Assembly (NCBI GenBank): GCA_019925095.2
Contig: CM034405.1
Coordinates: 14,037,401-14,101,400, forward strand
Direction of reading: 5' to 3'
DNA length: 64,000 nucleotides
DNA from: Dendrolimus kikuchii
Taxonomy: Eukaryota; Arthropoda; Insecta; Lepidoptera; Lasiocampidae
The position numbers were made by a program, and so were the translations under genes. The notes under the pieces were generated by a model, which saw only the letters and a list, made by a program, of their open reading frames with translations, had not been told where the DNA came from and made no database searches. Positions 43,830 through 56,182 of this stretch are shown here, in pieces (the stretch's first letter is position 1; each line of letters starts with the position of its first letter).

Positions 43830-43841
43830 GGCGAAAGCCTC

Positions 43842-43847
43842 AATAAA
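43842..43847 (+). promoter_or_regulatory. AATAAA polyadenylation signal (proximal)
   Basis: Canonical hexamer 13 bases after the TGA of the proximal HIF isoform. Confidence 0.4.
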
Positions 43848-45564
43848 TAATATAAACTGTGATAAAGCGCGTCCAGTGTTCAAACGATAAATTGCCTCAA
43901 GCTATTTCCAAGCTACACATAAATATATTCCAGTCAGTTTTTATACGAATTATAGTTAAACCCAGTGCCGTCGATACTTGTGATATTAACCATATACTTA
44001 CCTACATAATATATCTGACTGAAAGTCGCACCAAAGAACTGTAATCGCATAGTCCTCAGAGACAATAAATGCCGTCTAGAGGCAGATTAAATTCTCCGAA
44101 GGCAATTTAACCGTCGGGCAGCCGGTCGAAGGGACTCAATACTAGGGCCGTTTAGCGTAGTTAATCTTCCACAGACTTGCAATCTCGTGCTTCGCCAAGA
44201 GGCGTTTATCAGAATTTAGTTTTAGTAGACGCCTAGAGATATACCTATGTCATTAGTGTAAATTTCGGAGCAGTCGATCGTTGTAGACGTTGATTTTAGT
44301 GCTTAAGTTCGAACTTGTGCATATCTTGGTGGTTATGTGATGACCGTTGTATCGTTCCTAGGTTACGTTAGTTACCGTTCGCCCCTGGAAGGGTGCGCCG
44401 CACACTACGTCTTATGTTTTCTAGCTCGAACCGAGTTAATATTCTTAGATGTTCTCAGAGGTTAACGCTATTTATTCCTTACTATAAGTTTTATTTAGTT
44501 GTCGTTAATTATTGCGTTTATTGTTGTTTTTTACTCGAAAATAGTATAGAATAAGAAGCTTCCAAGCGAACGGTTGTTTCAAATATACAAAAGTATGTAC
44601 TGCGGAGTTTAAAACCCAGTGAGGGCTGATGTAGGCCATTGGGCGTTAGTTGTTGGATATTTAGAGAATTGTACCAATTATGGTATAGTCTGTTAGTTCA
44701 GAGCTATAGTTTTAGATCTCGAAGCAGTACTTGGACGCAGTGTTGTAATGAGTTAGTTTCCACTGCCAAATGATGCAAAGTACAACTTGGAACAAAGTTT
44801 TACTGTTTATATAAAGTTTTATATTAATTTGTTTATGAAATGTTATGATGCCTTTTAAAGAACGCGAGTCTGGTATTATTTATTTGGCATTACATGGACA
44901 TTAGAACGAGGATACTCAAAATACATAGGACTGATCTATGAAAGTTGCTATTTTAAAATGGTTGACAAGTTATAATTTAAAGAGATACGAGGGATATCTC
45001 AATATAAATGACATTGTGGTCAGTAGGTTTACTTTTGAATTACATTTGGAATCAAATGTACCCATCCTTGTCCGACAATATTGTATAAAAATATCTTCGT
45101 ATAAATGTGTATAGATGCAATCCTTTATTGAAATACGTAGGTACAGAATCTAGCAAAAAGTAGAAGTATTTTTTAATTTATCTTTGATTCTATATATGTG
45201 TGAAAATTGTAGTGTTGCAAAATGTACTTCAAATTTATTTAGTATAATACTCGTAAACCTATAAAGAAGTTTAGTAAAGGGTTTAATAATATTACAATGT
45301 CGTCTAGTTTAGGCAAATGTACCACGGATCTCTTTAAATCGTTTCCGATTCGTCTGCAAATTACAACTTCGCTGGAACAGTCCCATAATATGCTTGACAT
45401 CACGTCATTGCGATAACAAACGGATATTATTCAAAATGTTAAAAAGACGTAAATAAAATGTGTAGATATTTTGACTTATCATCGTTGATATTTTAAAGAA
45501 ACTTTATAGTGTGTAAGTCAGAGATGAGTAATGTTATATCAAACTATTTATTTTTGTGCAGAGA

Positions 45565-45570
45565 AATAAA
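45565..45570 (+). promoter_or_regulatory. AATAAA polyadenylation signal (3' UTR end candidate)
   Basis: Hexamer followed by a TG-containing stretch, where the gene-like composition ends. Confidence 0.35.
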
Positions 45571-45960
45571 TATTGTGAACTTGAAAGGATATGTAATATA
45601 ACCAAGAAAAAAATAGTTTTGGTTAAAAGAAGCGTGTTGATTTTTATTACCTGTACCTATCCTTAATCCTTGTTTGAGTGTTAGCTTTGACATACAAATA
45701 CAAATTTAATATAAATGAAGATGTTGCGTTTATTTATGAATGGAAGCAAAACCATGTTTCTCTAATTACCTAAGGAATACGAAATATAATCAAACAAGCC
45801 TACATAATAAAATCTACAAGTAGAATGTATTTACAAGTGACTATAAATTCTCAAAAATATAACATATCTCGATTAATTGCAATTTATAGACCATCATTTT
45901 ATGCGGATCTGATTTACTAAAAATTTATACGAAGAACTCGCACTAAGTTCACATTACTGT

Positions 45961-46260
45961 AGAATGTTGAGATGGATGTGTGGTGTTAAATGAGTGGATA
46001 AGATGAGAAACGAGTCATAAGGTAAAATTTAGAACATGGAACTGAGAGAAGATTAATACGGTATTTGCATATATACCTAATGTGGAGGGATAAATATCAT
46101 GTAAAAAGAGCGTTAAACTCAAAGACTGATGGGTTTAAAAAAGGGTAAAATTGGAATAAAAAAGAGATAAGATGGTATGAAAAATGACATGACGATATGT
46201 GGCGTCACAGATTGTCTATGCTTGGAAAGATGTAAAGAAGGTACAGACAAAAATAACTAG
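45961..46260 (+). pseudogene. RTE-like LINE reverse-transcriptase C-terminal remnant
   Basis: Plus-strand pieces translate to RMLRWMCGVK, ..DKMRNE..IR, a W/RY-GH-like stretch around 46,060-46,090 and KRALNSK..GF, then KRDKMV-like and DMTIC/RRYV-like runs. The order LRWMCGV, DKIRNEYIRG, RLRWYGH, RRGRPKxRW is that of the end of RTE/BovB-type LINE proteins. Many frameshifts and stops: an old, dead copy. Confidence 0.6.
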
Positions 46261-46269
46261 TCTTTTTAC

Positions 46270-47020
46270 AATCTCTAATATATATATACCTAGGACATGA
46301 ATGACGTGTTTGATATAAGTCATTGATGTTTTAGGTTTATGTAACGTCATCCAAGGAAGCAAGAAAATATCTAGCGTGCCCGCATGATATAAAAATATTT
46401 TTATTACGCCTGTTCAATACTGAGATGTTATGATAAGGAAGGTACCTACGTATTTTTATTATAAAAACTTCCAATGAAAGAGTAAAATGTGAAAATTGCT
46501 TTAGTATATAGCCTATCAAACCTGATATTAGGCCAATGTTAGGATATTCAAAATTGTTGCTTCACTACCATAACATGGTTTGATACGTCTCTATAAAGGA
46601 GTTTTAGCAGCATAATAGATATTTCTTGAACTATTACAGCAAATTGACTAATATTTACGTCATTGTAGGCTAGACAAGAACATTTTAACGCTAAATATTA
46701 GCTAGTTGGTACAGTATCTGTGGCAAATACATAGCAGCATCCATCTATACTGCATCGTGAATGTAATAGTGTATATGTTTGTTTGTTCCTTCTTCATTCT
46801 TTTGTGTACCTCGCCGACTTATAACAGGGATGAATTTAGGAACACTTTTATTTTGGAACTTAAAACTTTTAGCTGGAATCAAATTTTACGCGAGCAAAGC
46901 AGAATCAATCATATGTGTGATAATTTATGCTACATTATCATTAGGCCTGCAATGGGGCGTGGAGTTAAAATAGTAATCTTTTCAGGCCCTTCGTAGTTCG
47001 AAATCATAATAGTACATTAT
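46270..47020. other. No gene seen
   Basis: AT-rich, chance frames only; includes a TA tract near 46,285. Confidence 0.4.
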
Positions 47021-47026
47021 GGTACT

Positions 47027-47124
47027 AGTGTGTAACATTGGTGATTACCGCCGAGGCGCCATTGAGACTCGAGCCGTAGGCGAGGGTCTTAAGAGAGCCG
47101 AGGACGGTAATCATCAATACACAC
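47027..47124. repeat. Small inverted-repeat element (about 100 bp)
   Basis: GATTACCG (47,043-47,050) pairs with CGGTAATC (47,105-47,112), extended outwards imperfectly (GTGTGTAACATTGGT versus ATCAATACACAC). The GC-rich centre contains GACTCGAGCCGTAGGCGAGG. It abuts the next MITE. Confidence 0.5.
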
Positions 47125-47139
47125 GTGTATCATACGACG

Positions 47140-47510
47140 TTTTTCAACACACTTGTGAATAAAATAACAACAAAAACTCATTTTATTTAGTAGATAGAAA
47201 AATTTATATATGAGTGAAAGTTTTATTTGTTAAACACGTACGAGTTAAAATTATCTATTTAAATAAGAAGTTGCATAAAATGAGCAAGCAATAGGAACAT
47301 TAATTTATTTGTTCTATAGAACACGATCTTTTTTTTTTTGAATAAAAACTTTTTTAAGAACAAAGCAACTCAACCAATAAAATTTAAAAAAAAAATCTAT
47401 AACTCACTAGTGAGTTATAATGTTTTTTACTCACAGTTTGATAATGGGTGTCATTCTGTGCCTAATTGCGGTGACCATAGAGCCACTTTATGAGCAAGTG
47501 TGTTGAAAAA
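47140..47510. mobile_element. MITE with 16-bp terminal inverted repeats
   Basis: TTTTTCAACACACTTG (47,140-47,155) and its exact reverse complement (47,495-47,510) bound 371 bp of AT-rich DNA with an internal palindrome AACTCACTAGTGAGTT. No coding capacity. Superfamily not assigned because the target duplication is unclear. Confidence 0.75.
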
Positions 47511-47880
47511 AATATTACAAATGATACCAGACGGTCCTACAAAAAAATATTCTGAGTTCATTAAATCATACGTTAAAACTAGAATGACCTGGAGTAATAT
47601 ATGGCTGATACCATACATTTAAAAATATGATATATCAAAATTTATTAATCGTTTCGATATACTAATTCATTTCATTTATCGGCCAGATTTTTTTTAGCAA
47701 TGATACGACAATAATTATGTATAATTTTAATTAGCTAATACTTATACCTTAAATAAAATCGACATGGAAATAAACCTGATCCACAACATCCTGTTAGCTA
47801 AGGTTGTATATATTATATGAAAAAAACCACTAAATGCGGGTAGAAACACGTACATTAAAGGGTTTCGTCACGGCGACTAA

Positions 47881-48055
47881 CATACATACATAACTTCACG
47901 CCAGTTCCCTTGCGGGGTAGGCACGAACAACAGAGCGCCATTGAGGCTTATTCTTACACACCTCACTTGCTTCTTTGACATTCATAACTCTTGTCATGCA
48001 CGCTCGTCTGTTCTTAAGGCTCCTGACATCACCTTCTGTTAGTACGGCGACTAAC
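47881..48055. repeat. Dispersed repeat, second copy of 10,600-10,730 type
   Basis: ACATACATAACTTCACGCCA, GTTCCCTTGCGGGGTAGGCA and CGAACAACAGAGCGCCATT closely match 10,600-10,660. It continues with CTCGTCTGTTCTTAAGGCTC. Confidence 0.65.
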
Positions 48056-49200
48056 ATTCACTGATATTCATTAAGCTACGAAACTCGAAACAGGCATTCA
48101 AAAATACCCTGTATCTCAAAAACTACTCAACAGAACTTGTTCATAGCAATTGCTCTTGAAAATATTTTGAAACGGATTATATTAAGGCAACACGAAAACG
48201 ATAGCTACGAAATCCTAAAAAACTATATTTTTTTTAAATGAGACGCATCAACATTGATTGGGGTAGCCCGCAGACCAATGATAAAAGTCTAAATCCTTCC
48301 TAAGCCGGACCCCGCAGCGTTATGTGCGGCTCAAGATAGTCCTCGGGAATAAAAAGGGCAATGACGTTCCAATATTCGTCCGAGATTTCCCTTTCATTTT
48401 ACTTGGTAAACAATATTATGTTTAAATATAGGTTTGAATTAATTTATGTAGGTTGCTAGAGATCTTTAATACACAATTATGTACATGTTTGTATCGGTGG
48501 GTAATGTTTTACGATAGGAAGAGTCAGTCTAAGCACGATGAATATACTTTTATTATCGTTTGGCTAGAAAATCCTAAAAGGATTTAATTGATAGTATACT
48601 ATATTTCAATAACTACAGGCATTTCTAAACTGGTAGAGTTTCACTTTTATTAAAATTTTCTACGTAATAGTTTAAAAGTTAGAGGGACTAACACTTCAAG
48701 TTATAAATACCCAGCAGTGTGTGAGAGATATGTGCCAGCAGTATAAGAATAGATTTCTGATTAAAAAAAAAGTGTGTGTGTGCAGTTAACAAGTAGTAGA
48801 AATGAAACTTCAGAGAATATACTCACAGATAACTATTCTCGAACTTTTATTAATATAAATATAATACCTTTAGCATACATCCGTCAAGATACTATAATTA
48901 AAAATAAACTCTAAGTATCACTTTCAATTTTTCACTGTTTTAGTCTAAAAAATATTATCAGTTTTATTTCTGTCCAAATTGGACCCATGTTTAATCATCA
49001 GTCTTATTGACGCTCTAATCAGTGCTGCGCAATGTAAAACTCGTCTCTTATACTCTCGCAGGCTTAGTCTATATAGATTTATATGTTTATCTCTTAGTGG
49101 TGCTTTGTCGTTTCATCGAGTTTCAAATCACAACGATTCTAAAGAAGTTTCACTCCAAAAAAGATACATAGACAGACTAGTATGAGGATTGTATAAGCGC
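48056..49200. other. No gene seen
   Basis: AT-rich. A phrase GCTACGAAATCCTAAAAAAC at about 48,203 recurs as GCTACGTAATCCTAAAAAAG at 58,708, so part of this is an old repeat. Confidence 0.35.
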
Positions 49201-49230
49201 TTGTATAGACAGCATCGCCGAAAAGCTGCC

Positions 49231-49312
49231 GCGCCGCCACCGCGCTGCGTTCTGTAAATTTCTACATAATTGCGGACGAAACAGCGGCACGGTGGCAGCG
49301 TGATGGCGGCGC
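49231..49312. repeat. GC-rich inverted repeat, MITE-like
   Basis: GCGCCGCCACCGCGCTG (49,231-49,247) pairs at 15 of 17 positions with CAGCGTGATGGCGGCGC (49,296-49,312). It resembles the ends of GC-rich small inverted-repeat elements of insects. Confidence 0.6.
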
Positions 49313-49723
49313 ATGCCTAGTTTACACAGTTTGGCGGTGTAATAACTAATATCGTATATTTAATAGCTAAGGCTTACCTTCCGTTTTAGTCTAGATGGGT
49401 ACAGAACCCTAAGAAATAAGTTGTTTATAAGACCTATACCGTTTACAAAAAAAAATATTTCGTACTATAGTCGTGTCATTATAATTTATTTTAGATTGAA
49501 AATACTCAACAATGCGGGCACAGTAACGATCCTGGCTGTATTTGAGCGTGGGTTGACACGAAGTAGCGTCAAAGTGTCCCAGTGTAATCATGAAAATAAA
49601 TTGATTATACAGCTACACACGTATAACTTTGAATCGCACCGACTTTAAAATAAGAAATGCAGCAGTATTATCTTCTTGGTGCGAGATAAAGTTTAACTAA
49701 ACTACGGGAAATTACAACGCGAA

Positions 49724-49952
49724 AGTGATCGGTACCCTGGTCAATTTAATATTTTTAATTTTTTATCCATACAGTAATACTATCACATGTTTATTCATTT
49801 CCATATTTTATTACAGTTTTCTTATAAATATTATTTAAATGTTGTGGTTAAAAATCATGGTATAGCTACAAAATAAAAAAAAGTTTTATTAATGTTTTGA
49901 ATAAATAAATAGGGTGCTTACTGTCTATCATTGAAGAACAATGGTATAGTTT
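49724..49952. repeat. Palindromic MITE family, copy A (partly decayed)
   Basis: The right end GGGTGCTTACTGTC..CAATGGTATAG and the left inner phrase GATCGGTACCCTGGTCAATT match the ends of copies B-D at 58.2-61.1 kb. The outer left terminus is not recognisable. Confidence 0.5.
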
Positions 49953-50054
49953 ACCCTATATCTAATACATATTACTGATGACCAATACTTACCAATAAAA
50001 TTTAAGTGCCTGCAATTTCAAAATAAATCTTAAAATACAAATGAAAACTATTTA

Positions 50055-50350
50055 CAGTTGACTCTCGATTATTTGACACCTGTTAATTTAATTCTCTCGA
50101 TAATTTGAAATATTTTCCCGGTCCGTTGAAAAGGACTCGATAAATTTTAAAAAATCACTATTATTTGGTCCCCTCGATAATTTGAAGTTGAAGAAATAGC
50201 ATCTTGCCCGCCAATATGCAATAATTTGAAGTCCGGACTTCCTTGCCCTCTATAATCTGTACGCTAGTATGTTCTCAGAGCCGACACAAGTGACAATTTC
50301 TTCTCAGCTCTCACTACTATCGAAAATTCATTGGTCAATGCCAGACTGAA
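50055..50350 (+). mobile_element. Pogo/Tigger-like transposon 5' fragment
   Basis: TA followed by CAGTTGACTCTCGATTATTT is the type of terminus found in pogo/Tigger elements. Related internal words GATAATTTGAA recur at about 50,118, 50,176 and 50,210. No opposite terminus or transposase frame was found, so only the 5' end seems to remain. Confidence 0.5.
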
Positions 50351-50473
50351 GTCGCTCACTCAACAGAAAACGTGGGACTTCTTTTCAAAATGAACATTTG
50401 TGAATAATTGTACAACATTGTTTATGTATTTCAACTAACTTTATCTGGAATAGACTTCGAAACGGCTCAAGGG

Positions 50474-50533
50474 AATTCAGTCTAAATGTAAGGTATTACA
50501 TTCCTATGTAATGCCTTACATTTAGACTGAATT
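50474..50533. repeat. 28-bp hairpin, first of a tandem pair
   Basis: Arms 50,474-50,501 and 50,506-50,533 pair at 27 of 28 positions around a four-base loop (TCCT). The single difference is compatible with a G-U wobble in RNA. Confidence 0.9.
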
Positions 50534-50535
50534 TC

Positions 50536-50607
50536 AAGATTCATTTTTGTCAAAATGGCTACGAAGCCCTCCTAGGCTTCGTAGCCATTTTGACAAAAAC
50601 GAATCTT
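50536..50607. repeat. 33-bp hairpin, second of a tandem pair
   Basis: Arms 50,536-50,568 and 50,575-50,607 pair at 32 of 33 positions around a six-base loop (CTCCTA). It begins two bases after the previous hairpin ends. Confidence 0.9.
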
Positions 50608-53548
50608 TATAATTGTGATTTCCAGCTATTCGTTTGTATGTTTATGCCAATCATTTTTCTCGAAAACTACTAGGTCTATATGTAAGAAATTGGAAAGAAT
50701 GGATAAAATATATGCATACAAAGGCGCAAATCCATCCATATTACAATATAAAATCTATAAAAATTTGAAAACTTCAGTGCGCTGTAATTAATACGTAGAG
50801 AGCGCGAAAATAATGTCAAAAGGTTTAAAACAATTATGTAATTCCCGTAATTACGCTATATCATTGTAAAATAATCTGGTTTGAACCAAATATTCTTTTC
50901 AAAATTATTAATGAAACTAGCATTTTTACGTATGTATGATACGTTAATAATACACGTTACATACGTAACTTCTAGAGATTTAAATTTTGTTTGTAAGGAA
51001 AGACTGCGTTCCACGTCCCAGCGGTTCGCATGATGAACGAATTTCAATTCATTAGCAATGGTGCAAAGTAAGATGGTTAAGTGGAGAAGGCAGAATCTTA
51101 ATAGACAGTGTCATCGTTACTAGTGTAAATAATCAAACTTTTCTATGGACTTCCCTGACACTATTTACTTAGTTTTGTAGCAATATAAAATATGGATGTA
51201 AAAATATACTACTAAAAAGCACAACTTTATGAGGGCTCGTAAGATTTTTGAACCTTTATCTGTAGTGTTCGACATAAATGGCGTTAGTGTGCTATTTCTT
51301 TTAATATGTATGTACAAAACGATATTTTAATTACTATGTGAAATTTCAAATCTAGGGCTCTGATGGTGTTTTCGTAAATTGTACCACAAAAATGTACAGG
51401 TTGTAGGTTAGTGTTCATAAAACGCACTAAAAGAGTTTCTAGACATGCTTTTTAGCCACAGTTGCTCAAAATAAGTATTTCGTTTCAAACAGATTGATTA
51501 CACACATGTTTAAGTACTATCAGTACATTAAAATATAGTGCTAGTGTTTCATACTTCATCACTCTCAAAATCTTTAAATTTTAAGTCTGTATATAGTATT
51601 ATTTTTAAAACTTAATACGAAGATCTATACAGAATTTTCCCTAAAACTGCTATAATAGCGCATTGCGAAGCGGTATTAATTACATTAGAAAGTAAATTTA
51701 ATTTTTAATATACATGTAAGTTAAATACGTAACAATTATTCTTCATCAGAACTTAATCTGAATAAACACTTTATAATTGTAATTATGTAAATAAGAACTG
51801 AAATATACATCATAGCAGTCTAAACTAAAAAACGGTATAGTCTTAAATAAAACCTGTTTTCCTAGAGAGATACAAAATATACGATTATGTCGGTTAATTA
51901 AACTTTTTTTTTATCGATTATTCAACAAGGCCGCTCCTACTGAACCGCAATGCACCATCATAGTAGTTTAAGCGTGTATAAAATATAAATTATCTACACA
52001 CATTTTCCTAGTATTTACATAAAGTGATTTTACTTTGATTTAAGTTCATTATCGAATTTAATCTCCCTGCTCCGATTTTTATATGTTTATTTAGATGGAA
52101 ACCCTTGTCGCGGGAATTATTGCTGGCTCTGAAGCGGCGATGAATTAGATTAAGCTTTTGTAAAGTAAAAAAAGTTAAGGCTATTTTTTTTAATAATAAC
52201 ATTCTTTTTCATGTTTGTCTTTGGAGAAGAAAACATATGTAAAATATGTTTATTCAGTCATGTACCTAAAGCTTTTAATGAGCGACGGTCATTTTGATAA
52301 CGTCCGCCGTCATAAAGTAACTATGTCAATGAATTTATGCATTACAATTGCTTTACAACATTTTCATAAATCACAAAGGTTACATTATGTAGTTTTGATG
52401 TCATACGGTGTTGTGTGTTGAATAATATTTCCATTTCATGAAATGATAAATATCTCACAGGCCCGTGCCTGAATAATAAGTTTGGTCCTAATTGGAGACG
52501 ATAAGATATATAATTTTAAGTAAAATAAAATTATGTACTTAGATAATATAATCGATAGACAAATACACACATTCTATCTCCTCAAGCTAAGCATGTTTGC
52601 TTACAAATTGTTTCATAGTTAAATAGATTCCGCTCAATTATTAAGCCAATTTCGCCAGAGTTCCTTCGAAACCTACGCAACAACATTTAACCCCTTTTCT
52701 TCCCACATTAATAACAAGGATACTAGGTGCTAATTCTCCTACTTCTAGATTGTACAGAATTCTCAATAGCAGCAGTGATGTAACGGATATTCACTTTGAC
52801 ACCAAAAATACATTTTCCAAAAAAAATCGTTTCGCCGAAAAAGATATGAATGTAACATAGACTAACGGACAGACGGATTACAGTATCTTAGTTACTTTTT
52901 TATATTTCTTTATTTGTATTTAATTTAATAATAGCGATGAAGATATCTCACTGGAAGCGTTAACCTTTAAGTAGTTTTTACATTGCGATACTTGATGAAA
53001 TTTCAAAAACTATTGGTGATCCTTAAATAAATAAATCTGCTGATAGTGACAGGAAATAACGTGACGAAACGAAACATCAAGATAACCAATATGTCAAACC
53101 CGCCAAGTCGCTTTGAACAAGCGTGACGAGTATACTACCCGTCCCCCTAACAATTTGGGGGCCTGAGCCCGACAATGGAACATTTATGGGCTGCTATTTT
53201 CTTATTATACATTTATGTTATGTAATTTCAATAACGGGATGCACATAAAATACTTTATATCAATCATAAAAAATGAGATTGTAACTGAGTTGAAAGTCTT
53301 AAATATATATTGAACTAATCCAGGTAGAAGACAAATATAGAGGAAATTTTAATGCAGGTAGATAAAATTTTCGGTGTACTTACATACATATTGTTGTTTT
53401 TAAAGTGATCTGACTTACAAGATAATTTTTATAAAAATATCATTTTAATCATTTATTATATCTTGGTTTTTTCCTCAACTGGGACAGGCAGTAATTGGTC
53501 ATTGACTTGATATTGCCAGTAGAATTTTTAACGGAGCCGAATAATTAT
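50608..53548. other. AT-rich, no gene seen
   Basis: Only chance frames. 53,130-53,200 (CCCCCTAACAATTTGGGGGC, then GAGCCCGACAATGG) is a small repeat-like block similar to 2605. Confidence 0.35.
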
Positions 53549-54014
53549 TGTTACGAGTTACAGGACTCGAATTAAAATGCCGTTGGAATTATTATAGAAT
53601 TTATTAGAACTATACAAACACATAGAACACAGGTATAAATATAACTGAACACAATCGGTCCAAACGTAATGGACGATTCAATAACACGCGCAAAGTCCGT
53701 CACTAAATAGATTATAGATTGCACACAAGTTTTGCCTCGCGGCTGGTTATCGCTCGACTACCGATCTCTCCATTGGGGCATTGCTTTATACAGCATAAAT
53801 ACAATATGTCTCTCGACCGCGTAGACCAAATTTCTTAGAATCAGTTCGACACACCTGGCTAATGACTGCCATAAAAGATTACAATACACAATCGGCTGTA
53901 TTTCTAGGTACAAATTTTAAGCACATAGTAAACAAAATAAGTCCAAATGCGGGATGGTAATAAAGTATGCTTTTATGGTATGCAGGTGTGAATCCACTTT
54001 TGTCGGTCGTAACA
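53549..54014. mobile_element. Probable solo LTR, copy C (about 466 bp)
   Basis: TGTTACGAGTTACAGGACTC at the start and GTCGGTCGTAACA at the end, the same core phrases as copies A and B (CACGCGCAAAGTCCGTCACT). Flanking tetramers TTAT and CTAT match at three of four bases. Confidence 0.6.
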
Positions 54015-55034
54015 CTATTATAAGCTCAGAATACAAATGAAAGTTTAATTATATGGTGTGTTGCTAAGAACCAAATTTAAAGACCGCACCTGCTTAGAAA
54101 GTAGCATAGCACTTTTTTAAAGATGGAATAGAATCTAAATCATTATTGTCGTAAAATTATGCAAGCAGAAAAAGTGTATAAAATCTATTGTAAACCATGC
54201 AGTTATTTTTAAGTTAGTCGGTAACCTATTTTATTACGATAGTGCGAGAAGGCAAAAAGTTTCTAGATGTTTCTCTTTACTTTTTTTCGGGATTTTGTCC
54301 ACAAGAGCATGTGCATCCCATTATCCACCACTAAACTAAAACCGTCTGGTGATGAATTATATTTAAAACTAGGATGTGCCCGCGACTTCATCCACGCTTG
54401 ACTTGCATTTCCCGTGGGATTCCCGGGACACAAAATATCGTAGTTTTTAAAATAAGAATGTAAGCTATCGTTTTAGTGGACACTGTGTCGGAATAAGCAA
54501 ATCTTTATGCTTCCGGACAACTTCAAACCGCTCCCGGGAAAATTCCCAAGGGATAGCCGGGAAAAAAATAATCTCACGTTTTATTACATAAAATTTGCTA
54601 TCGATCAGTAAACAATCACATCCAGTAGATTTTTTTTTGTAAATTGCTTCAATGTACAGACACGTTATGTTTAGAACTTTATAATATTATATATGTTTCC
54701 GGTTTTTGTTTTCCTCAAAAGTATAATGTATTTTTCGGAAGAAAGTGCATTTCCCTGTCATCGGTCGCTTTTGCTCGTTGTTGGTGCACAATATACTGTT
54801 TTAGAATTGTTATTGAATGAAAAATGATTCTACGCTACGTAATATGCATTTCCACTGCTCTGTTAAAATCAATTGTTATGTAATGAGGAGGAATGAAAAA
54901 TGTGTGCCTAGGAATATTAAAATAGAATATAGGTGAGTTTAAGTGTAAAAATAGGCAAGAGAGAGAGAGAGAGAGGAATGAATAATTAGTCTGTAGCTTA
55001 TTACTGTGCAGGATTTCTAGTATGAGAAAAGATG
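54015..55034. other. No gene; repeat head and (GA)n tract
   Basis: 54,372-54,440 holds GTGCCCGCGACTTCATCCAC, a common GC-rich repeat head. 54,957-54,976 is a GA dinucleotide tract. Confidence 0.45.
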
Positions 55035-55252
55035 TATAGTCAAGGTGGCGAAGTCCGTTAATGGGGTGAGTTCATACGCCGCTCGTTTTTTAACTTGTCT
55101 ATACGGAATTTAACGCCAAGTATAATTCGAAGACAGAATTTAATTATGTGGTAGTTTCACTGACTGTCTTATTGTTGTCATAACTATTCAAACACGGAAG
55201 TAATGAGAGGTATGGAGTTCCCCCACTGACGGACTTCGCGACTTTGACTATA
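55035..55252. mobile_element. MITE, 218 bp, long imperfect terminal inverted repeats
   Basis: TATAGTCAAGGTGGCGAAGT and the following CCGTTAATGGGGTGAG pair with the end of the element, which reads GGAGTTCCCCCACTGACGGA, then CTTCGCGACTTTGACTATA. The inverted repeat spans about 40 bp with several mismatches. The terminal TATA may include a TA target duplication, as in Tc1/mariner-related MITEs. Confidence 0.7.
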
Positions 55253-55800
55253 TGCCCAAAATGTTGGAAAGAATTAAGATGTGCACCAGATACATAAGGG
55301 TTAATAATACGCCATCGAATAGAAGTACATATTATGTTACAATTAAAATTACAAAATATCCACTGTTCACTCCCAATCATATCAATTTAAAAAGACTTAA
55401 TTGTATATTTCAAAGTTATTCGTAACCTCATCACAAGTAAAATATCAACTGATTTTGAACATTCAGTAACATCTAGCCCAAAAAAAATTTGAACAAATTT
55501 CTATTCCTTTAACAGTAAAATTGCTTCGGAAGCGGTAATAGACTCATGACTTTCAATAAGTAATCTGTAAGATTCCATTTTCAGTTAAATACATTTATTT
55601 TTAATGATTACGCAGGCGGGGCCGCCTAAAATGGTTTAGTTTACATACATATAAAGACAATAAAAGTAATCATCAATTAATACTACACTAGGTTTTGTCA
55701 TACTTTCGATATTAAACCCGAGAGTAATAGCCGTCAGTAATTACCCTTCGTTGCATAACGCTTTCTGATACGTCATACACCTACGTAAATTGTATCATAG
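55253..55800. other. No gene seen
   Basis: AT-rich, no recognised element. Confidence 0.35.
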
Positions 55801-55801
55801 T

Positions 55802-55845
55802 CACGTGTATCACGTAGCGTGAAGCTCGTTGTTTACTTTCACGTA
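55802..55845. promoter_or_regulatory. Cluster of RCGTG (hypoxia-response-like) cores
   Basis: CACGTG (55,802-55,807), CACGTA (55,811-55,816), GCGTG (55,817-55,821) and CACGTA (55,840-55,845) give four sites with the RCGTG core on one or the other strand within 44 bp. They lie about 340 bp upstream of the distal HIF exon. HIF/ARNT and other bHLH factors bind such cores. Function is inference. Confidence 0.4.
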
Positions 55846-56182
55846 CATTCGACATTAGAATATTCAGCTGGGTTCGGTTCGAAGTTAATTCAATTTTCAA
55901 ATATATTAATACATCTATTGAGTGTACGACAAGTCTATTTTTTGTAAGCAAGTGAGAAGTTTAGGGTTGAAGCTAAAATCACAACATAACTTGTATTCGT
56001 TGTAAAATATATATTTGAAGTGGTTTTGCTTATAACTAGGTGTGTATGTCAAAGCTAATTTTCAATATTATTCCACACTCCAACAACACGCTTCTTTTGG
56101 TATTCATTATTTAATTACAAATGTTTGATTGTGTTGAAATATTTATTGCAATGCTCTAATATATGTTATTTCTGCATTACAG

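Larger units (their letters stand above)
43830..45590 (+). other. sima: Probable 3' UTR of proximal HIF isoform
   Basis: AATAAA occurs already 13 bases after the stop (43,842-43,847). The next 1.7 kb is less repetitive than the surrounding DNA and free of recognised transposons. It ends near a second AATAAA at 45,565-45,570. Several ATTTA words are present. The exact cleavage site is not determinable by eye. Confidence 0.5.
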
